From a virus: a stretch of DNA of 34,004 nt. The stretch is taken from the IMG/VR virus record IMGVR_UViG_3300010430_006947, positions 1 through 34,004 of that record; one strand, written 5' to 3'. The position numbers and the translations under genes are program-made. Below, piece after piece: positions 29,981 through 34,004 of this stretch (within the stretch, counting starts at the first letter, position 1; every line of letters starts with the position of its first letter). The notes under the pieces are model-generated. The model had not been told where the DNA came from and searched no databases. It saw only the letters and a program-made list of their open reading frames with translations.

Positions 29981-29992
29981 ACACTATTTAAA
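29976..29992 (+). promoter_or_regulatory. Family A 17-bp motif overlapping the portal start codon
   Basis: TTTAAACACTATTTAAA; its last A is the first base of the ATG at 29992, and its first bases overlap the stop codon region of the gp36-like gene. This is the tightest coupling of the motif to a start codon. Confidence 0.55.
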
Positions 29993-32508
29993 TGGCTAAG
30001 AAAATTGGAATAATCGGACGTATCGGCGATGCAGCTGAACAAGTGATTTTAAGTAGAGTTAAAAACAGCACCCTCTATGGTGAATACCACAAACGCGCTG
30101 AAAAGGGTGCTCCATGGGATCGTGAAAGCACTGCATACAAAAAACAAGAGATAGAAGACTGGATTAGAGGAGTTGCAGCAGCTACTGATCCGGACACACC
30201 TCAACGCGGTTTACTCATGCGGTTTTATCAAAGTTTATTATTAGATCCACACCTTACTTCTGTTATTGATACTCGCATTTCACGTGTTCAGCGCTCTTCT
30301 TATAAGTTGGTAAACGAAAAAGGAGAAGAAAACGAAGAGCTTAAGAAACTGTTGGAGCGTCCATGGCACGACGACCTTATTAAGTTAACGCTTAATAAAA
30401 ACTTCGTAGGAACAACACTGATTGAAATGTTCTGTACAGATCCAGAGACAATGGAACTTGATCGCGTTATTGCAATCCCTCAATCAAATTTTATAGCACA
30501 CCTCGGAATTGTAACAAAAAACGAAGGTGACGAAACCGGCACAAGCTACCGCGAAGGAAAATACAAAGATTACTACGTACAAGTAGGTGAGTCTTTTGAA
30601 TTGGGAATGCTAAATGAATTAGCCATGGTTGTTATTGCTAAAAAGCTTGGTTTAGGTTCATGGATAAGCTATGTTGAAAAGTTTGGAGTACCACCGATTT
30701 TTGCAATTACCGAACGCATGGATACAGGACGTCGTGATGAATTGTTTGATATGTTGCAAAGTTTTCGATCTAACCACTTTGCAGTACTTCAGGGAAACGA
30801 GAAAATTGAAGTTCCAAACAATTACAATGTAGACGCTTACCAATCATTTAAAGCATTAAACGAAGTTAGCAATAGTGAAATTAGCAAGCGTGTTCTTGGT
30901 GGTTCAGCAATGGTTGACGAAAAAAGCTACGTAGGATCTGCTGAAGTTCAGGAGAGAGTTGCACAGGATAGATACGAGGCAGATAAGTTGTTGTACAAAC
31001 ACTATTTTAACACTCAATTTCGTCAACGCTTAGCTAAAATTTCAAGTGTGTACGCTGAATTTGCCACACATACGCTTGTATGGGACAATCAGGAAACACT
31101 TGATATAAACGGCTACATCGAAGCTGTTACTAAGCTTTCAACCGCATTCGATTTTGATGTGGAAGAAATACGCAACCGTACAGGATTGCCTATTACTGGA
31201 ATGAAAATAGTTTCAACTGAGCCAACCAGTCAAAAAAAAAATCCTGACGCAAGTGGAAAAGGACTAGTTTCTCCACAAGCTCAAACGGATATTTACGAAC
31301 TATTTGCAGCAACATGGGACAAGGCAATAGACAGACTAGCAAACGATATCTACGACGGAAAGGTGAAGACTACCGACTTAGATAAAGATTTGGTGTTGAA
31401 GAATTACGCAGCATTTAATAAGGAAGCTAAAAAGGCTTGGGGCAAAGGTTACTATGATGAACCAATTACCCGACAATTCCGGGAGAATCTATTGCAATTT
31501 GCAGGTGCTAAAGCTCACGATTTAATGAAACAACTGGATGGTTTAAACACTGAAAAAACCAAGAAAGAAGATTTTATTAATCAGGCTAAAGCCATTGTAA
31601 ACAAGCACAACGAACAATGGCTAAGCACTGAGACAAAGTTCGCCGGTGATTGTGTAAGCTCTGCCCAGGAATATGCTTCTTATATGGATGATGTTGATAT
31701 TTACCCAAACATGAAGTACCGCACAATGGGTGATGCCGATGTAAGAAGTAGCCATGCAGCTAACGAAGGTTTAATTATTCCTGTTGATGAAATTACAGCA
31801 CTTGCACCATTTGACTATGGTTGTCGCTGTTGGTACGAACAAACCACCGAAGCTCCAACTAGTGGCAAAGCTATTAAGGGTGTGAAGTTCAAAAACAATC
31901 CTTACAAATCCGGGAAGGTATTTAACGATGAACAAAGCTATTTCCTTAACATGGCTGACAAACACCGTAGCATCATTCGCGATAACACTGAGCTAATGAA
32001 ACAACACATGCCATACAGCCAAACCATAATGGTCGATGACCAAACGGTACATGTGAATGATTTTTACGACTTAACCGATGGTACTGCCAATATTAAAGCA
32101 GCTAAGAAACTGGCTGAAGAGCTGGAGCAAGATGTTTACATTTTGCCTCACATCGAAAACAGCGCTAAGCTTCATCACAAGAACCCTGAAATGGCTATCG
32201 GTAAAACAAGTTATACCGCCGATTTAAAAACCTTTAACCCGGACGTGGCTTCCAGCACTCGCAAGTTTATTGCCAACAGTGTAAACACCGCCAACAAACA
32301 AGCATGTAAAGCGGTTGTTTGCGATATCTCAAAAGCTCCTGAAGCTGACTGTCTGAAAATAGCAGCAACCAAGCTAAGAGGCGAATTAAAAGGAACTGGA
32401 AAAGCCAACATTAAAAAGGTTGTTGTCATTAAGGATAACACGGTAATAATGGTTACACGCAAGCAATTGGCTCAAAAGAATTACCAGAAGTATTTCGAAG
32501 TAGAATAA
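29992..32508 (+). CDS. Portal (DUF935) - MuF - nuclease-like domain fusion
   Basis: An 838-aa protein. Residues 1-410 match the Mu gp29 portal type (LLMRFYQSLLLDPHLTSVIDTRISRVQ, then 'GVPPIFAITERMDTGRRDELFDMLQSF'). Residues 430-620 form a MuF/gp30 domain ending in RTMGDADVRSSHAANEGLIIPVDE and DYGCRCWYE. Residues 687-838 are an extra domain: 'AAKKLAEELEQDVYILPH', NPEMAIGK (731-738), TADLKTF (742-748) and KQACKAVVCDIS (769-780). This resembles C-terminal nuclease toxins of MuF and CdiA type, possibly PD-(D/E)xK-like with E733, D744 and K746. Portal and MuF are usually separate genes (29 and 30 in Mu). The toxin-like end may be injected with DNA, or act in the head (inference). Confidence 0.82.
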   Translation: MAKKIGIIGRIGDAAEQVILSRVKNSTLYGEYHKRAEKGAPWDRESTAYKKQEIEDWIRGVAAATDPDTPQRGLLMRFYQSLLLDPHLTSVIDTRISRVQRSSYKLVNEKGEENEELKKLLERPWHDDLIKLTLNKNFVGTTLIEMFCTDPETMELDRVIAIPQSNFIAHLGIVTKNEGDETGTSYREGKYKDYYVQVGESFELGMLNELAMVVIAKKLGLGSWISYVEKFGVPPIFAITERMDTGRRDELFDMLQSFRSNHFAVLQGNEKIEVPNNYNVDAYQSFKALNEVSNSEISKRVLGGSAMVDEKSYVGSAEVQERVAQDRYEADKLLYKHYFNTQFRQRLAKISSVYAEFATHTLVWDNQETLDINGYIEAVTKLSTAFDFDVEEIRNRTGLPITGMKIVSTEPTSQKKNPDASGKGLVSPQAQTDIYELFAATWDKAIDRLANDIYDGKVKTTDLDKDLVLKNYAAFNKEAKKAWGKGYYDEPITRQFRENLLQFAGAKAHDLMKQLDGLNTEKTKKEDFINQAKAIVNKHNEQWLSTETKFAGDCVSSAQEYASYMDDVDIYPNMKYRTMGDADVRSSHAANEGLIIPVDEITALAPFDYGCRCWYEQTTEAPTSGKAIKGVKFKNNPYKSGKVFNDEQSYFLNMADKHRSIIRDNTELMKQHMPYSQTIMVDDQTVHVNDFYDLTDGTANIKAAKKLAEELEQDVYILPHIENSAKLHHKNPEMAIGKTSYTADLKTFNPDVASSTRKFIANSVNTANKQACKAVVCDISKAPEADCLKIAATKLRGELKGTGKANIKKVVVIKDNTVIMVTRKQLAQKNYQKYFEVE

Positions 32509-32514
32509 AATAAC

Positions 32515-32545
32515 AAAAGGTGAATGCCGGAAACATTCACCTTTT
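32515..32545. terminator. Terminator-like hairpin after the portal-MuF gene
   Basis: AAAAGGTGAATG (32515-32526) pairs perfectly with CATTCACCTTTT (32534-32545), a 12-bp stem with a 7-nt loop. The U's are part of the stem and GGG follows, so termination may be partial. It lies in an 86-nt gap and could lower expression of the gpG-like gene. Confidence 0.6.
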
Positions 32546-32594
32546 GGGCTGAGATTGGACTCGTCCGCTCTCACTTACAAATATACAACTTTTT

Positions 32595-33209
32595 ATGGCA
32601 CGTAAAAATAAAGTACCGGAATTTGAAAAGATGGCTAGAGAACTTAAGAAGAATGCCTCACGTTATGCGGCTTCTGAGTCGGTTAAGTTTTTCCGGGAAA
32701 GCTTTGTTAAAGGTGGTTTTACCGATACAAGTTTTGAAAAGTGGACGCAAACTGGCAATCCAATGGCAGGCAAACGAACCATGTACAACAAAGGTCGTTT
32801 AATGCGATCAATCAAAAAGCTTTCAGCTTCGCTTAACAGAGTTGTAGTTGTTGCCGATTCTGAATATGCAGACATTCACAACAAAGGCGGTTACATTGTG
32901 GTTACTGCCCAAATGAAAAAATACTTTTGGTACAAGTATTACAGTTTTGTTGGTGATGTATCAGTAAATAAAAAAGGAGCAACACCACTAAACAAACGTA
33001 ACGTTGGGCTTGGAAAAAAAGCAATGTTTTGCAAAGCCATGGCATTAAAGCCTGTTGGCTCTAAAATAAAAATACCTAAACACCAATTCATGGGTAACAG
33101 CCGAACCATGATGAGAGATTTCGACAAGTGGTTTGGTGACACAATTAAATTTCAAATAGAGAAACAGTGGAATAAGCCCACAATAAATATTGACTTAAAG
33201 AGTGTTTAA
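32595..33209 (+). CDS. Phage virion morphogenesis protein (Mu gpG-like)
   Basis: A 204-aa basic protein. The segments 'SVKFFRESFVKGGFTDTSFEKW', 'GRLMRSIKKLSASLNRVVVVADSEYADIHNKGG' and 'IPKHQFMGNSRTMMRDFDKW' are the classical pattern of virion morphogenesis proteins: 'L..si.......v.....yA..hq.G', then 'iP.R.flg'. In Mu, gpG (gp31) is needed for tail completion and follows gp30. It follows the fused portal-MuF gene here, keeping the Mu order. Confidence 0.85.
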   Translation: MARKNKVPEFEKMARELKKNASRYAASESVKFFRESFVKGGFTDTSFEKWTQTGNPMAGKRTMYNKGRLMRSIKKLSASLNRVVVVADSEYADIHNKGGYIVVTAQMKKYFWYKYYSFVGDVSVNKKGATPLNKRNVGLGKKAMFCKAMALKPVGSKIKIPKHQFMGNSRTMMRDFDKWFGDTIKFQIEKQWNKPTINIDLKSV

Positions 33210-33221
33210 ATACCATTTAAA
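33205..33221 (+). promoter_or_regulatory. Family A 17-bp motif upstream of the gp37-like gene
   Basis: TTTAAATACCATTTAAA overlaps the stop codon of the gpG-like gene and ends 11 nt before the ATG at 33233. Confidence 0.5.
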
Positions 33222-33232
33222 TAGTATTAGTT

Positions 33233-33778
33233 ATGGAAGCATGGACAGACCTTTATACAGAAATTGCAGAACGTATTAACGAAAAGCTGCCGGACATTCA
33301 ATGGATAGACCTTTGGCACGAACAGGTAAGTTATCTAACTGAGGAGTTACCATTCCCAACACCAGCTGTTTTCATTGGCTTCAATACCACCAATTGTAAT
33401 GATTTATCGCAGCTTATACAGGAATGCGAAATGCAAGTAGACCTGTATTTCTTTTACGAAACCTTCAGCGACACTTACGTAGGTTCATACAATCAAGCCA
33501 GTGCAATTGACTATTTGAGAACACTTACCCAATTGCACACAGCTTTTCATGGTACAAGCGGCGACAACTTTCAAACCATGCGCCGGGTAGATATGAAAAG
33601 AGAAGAAAGCGGCGGAGCTGGTAATCTTTACCGCATTTCATTTGCCTGCAATGTAGAAGATGCAAGCGCACAAGTAGTACACGATCAGCAAACAGTTAAT
33701 GAAATTGAGCTGACAGACGAAACCTACCAACGTCCATCAACTACCGACAGTGAGGGCATGTTTGTTATTCCTAAATAG
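33233..33778 (+). CDS. gp37-like (DUF1834-like) tail terminator candidate
   Basis: A 181-aa acidic protein. The layout is an N-terminal amphipathic helix (TEIAERINEKLPDIQWIDLW), strands with 'PTPAVFIGF' and 'CEMQVDLYFFYET', a helix 'AIDYLRTLTQLHTAFHG', then strands. It follows the general pattern of tail terminator proteins, including Mu gp37. It is the last gene of the rightward late operon, 23 nt after the gpG-like gene. Family membership is inferred by pattern and order. Confidence 0.55.
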   Translation: MEAWTDLYTEIAERINEKLPDIQWIDLWHEQVSYLTEELPFPTPAVFIGFNTTNCNDLSQLIQECEMQVDLYFFYETFSDTYVGSYNQASAIDYLRTLTQLHTAFHGTSGDNFQTMRRVDMKREESGGAGNLYRISFACNVEDASAQVVHDQQTVNEIELTDETYQRPSTTDSEGMFVIPK

Positions 33779-33788
33779 CACAAAAAAA

Positions 33789-33810
33789 GTGCGAGCTTAT
33801 TTGCTCGCAC
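33789..33810 (-). terminator. Terminator between convergent genes
   Basis: GTGCGAGC (33789-33796) pairs with GCTCGCAC (33803-33810) around TTATTT. On the minus strand it is followed by seven T's (33788-33782), a clear terminator for the small gene at 33831-34004. On the plus strand there is no U tract. Confidence 0.8.
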
Positions 33811-33830
33811 TGCTAACGTAATGGTAATTT

Positions 33831-34004
33831 TTATTCGGTATCTGTATCGGACTTAACTTCACTAAGTTTTTCCTCTAAATAGTAAATATATCTTTCCAGT
33901 CCTTGTGCGTAACTAAATAGCATTGGACTTTCTTCTTGGGCTTTAGCAACATCATTTAGTTTTGCATCTTTACCAAAATAATCTTTAACCTGTGGTCTTT
34001 TCAT
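33831..34004 (-). CDS. Small hypothetical protein at the window edge
   Basis: A 57-aa acidic protein beginning MKRPQVKDYFGKDAKLNDV. Its ATG occupies the last three bases of the window, so a start further upstream cannot be excluded. LFSYAQGLERYIYYLEEKLSEVK (residues 30-52) is a probable amphipathic or coiled-coil helix. It has its own strong terminator (33789-33810). I recall similar short 'K+P.v.DYFGKDA' proteins in Bacteroidetes phages, of unknown function. Confidence 0.6.
   Translation of the reverse strand: MKRPQVKDYFGKDAKLNDVAKAQEESPMLFSYAQGLERYIYYLEEKLSEVKSDTDTE

Noticed and set aside
32595-33209. The gene after the portal-MuF fusion as an immunity protein
   Set aside because: It shows the pattern of gpG-like virion morphogenesis proteins and keeps the Mu gene order.
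1-34004. Mu-type terminal repeats or attachment ends
   Set aside because: No transposase end-binding repeats or target duplications could be recognised at either edge; the ends are probably outside the window.
1-34004. CRISPR arrays, rRNA, insertion sequences
   Set aside because: No regularly spaced repeats with unique spacers, no rRNA-like sequence, and no transposase other than the phage's own were seen.

Overview
The window looks like most of a Mu-type transposable myophage (prophage or free genome) from a Bacteroidetes host. The Mu signature is a DDE transposase (MuA-like) followed by an AAA+ ATPase (MuB-like), behind divergent repressor and Ner-like genes, plus a gp28-type terminase, gp36-like, DUF935 portal/MuF, gpG-like and gp37-like proteins. 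The Bacteroidetes assignment is inferred from the AT-rich sequence, the scarcity of Shine-Dalgarno sequences, an early promoter of the TTG-N20-TAnnTTTG type, and tail and LysM proteins of the sort seen in Bacteroidetes prophages. No phage end or host flank can be recognised, so both ends of the element may lie outside the window.

Layout. 1-872 (minus): two CI-like regulators. 961-9294 (plus): early operon with Ner-like, transposase, ATPase, a tiny Cys-rich protein, DUF3164, several unknowns, a GemA-like protein, a membrane protein, a RecA-fold ATPase, a C5-cytosine methyltransferase and zinc-ribbon proteins, closed by a terminator. 9384-9971 (plus): a secreted moron-like gene. 27247 down to 10025 (minus): protease/scaffold, major capsid, sheath, tube, frameshifted tail chaperone, tape measure, hub and baseplate genes, an embedded lysis cassette (M15 endolysin, holin, probable one-piece spanin), LysM and baseplate J-like proteins, a giant SGNH-hydrolase tail protein and an N6-adenine methyltransferase. 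27452-33778 (plus): small and large terminase, gp36-like, a portal-MuF-nuclease-like fusion, gpG-like and gp37-like genes. 33831-34004 (minus): a small unknown gene. The head genes are thus split over two divergent operons that start from one 204-bp control region, unlike the single late direction of Mu.

The most unusual signals are regulatory. A 17-bp symmetric motif, TTTAAAYRNYRTTTAAA, occurs exactly eight times, mostly touching start codons of separate operon segments. A second 17-bp palindrome family, GTTTWC-N5-GTAAAC, occurs four times: at the repressor start, inside the early promoter, inside the tail operon and in the divergent late control region. Together with two CI-like proteins this suggests a phage-wide network of two dispersed operator types. 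Other notable points are a T TTT TTA programmed -1 frameshift in the tail chaperone, the nuclease-like tail on the portal-MuF polypeptide, the spanin-like protein, and a strongly structured leader before the adenine methyltransferase. All functional calls come from reading the sequence; no database search was run.
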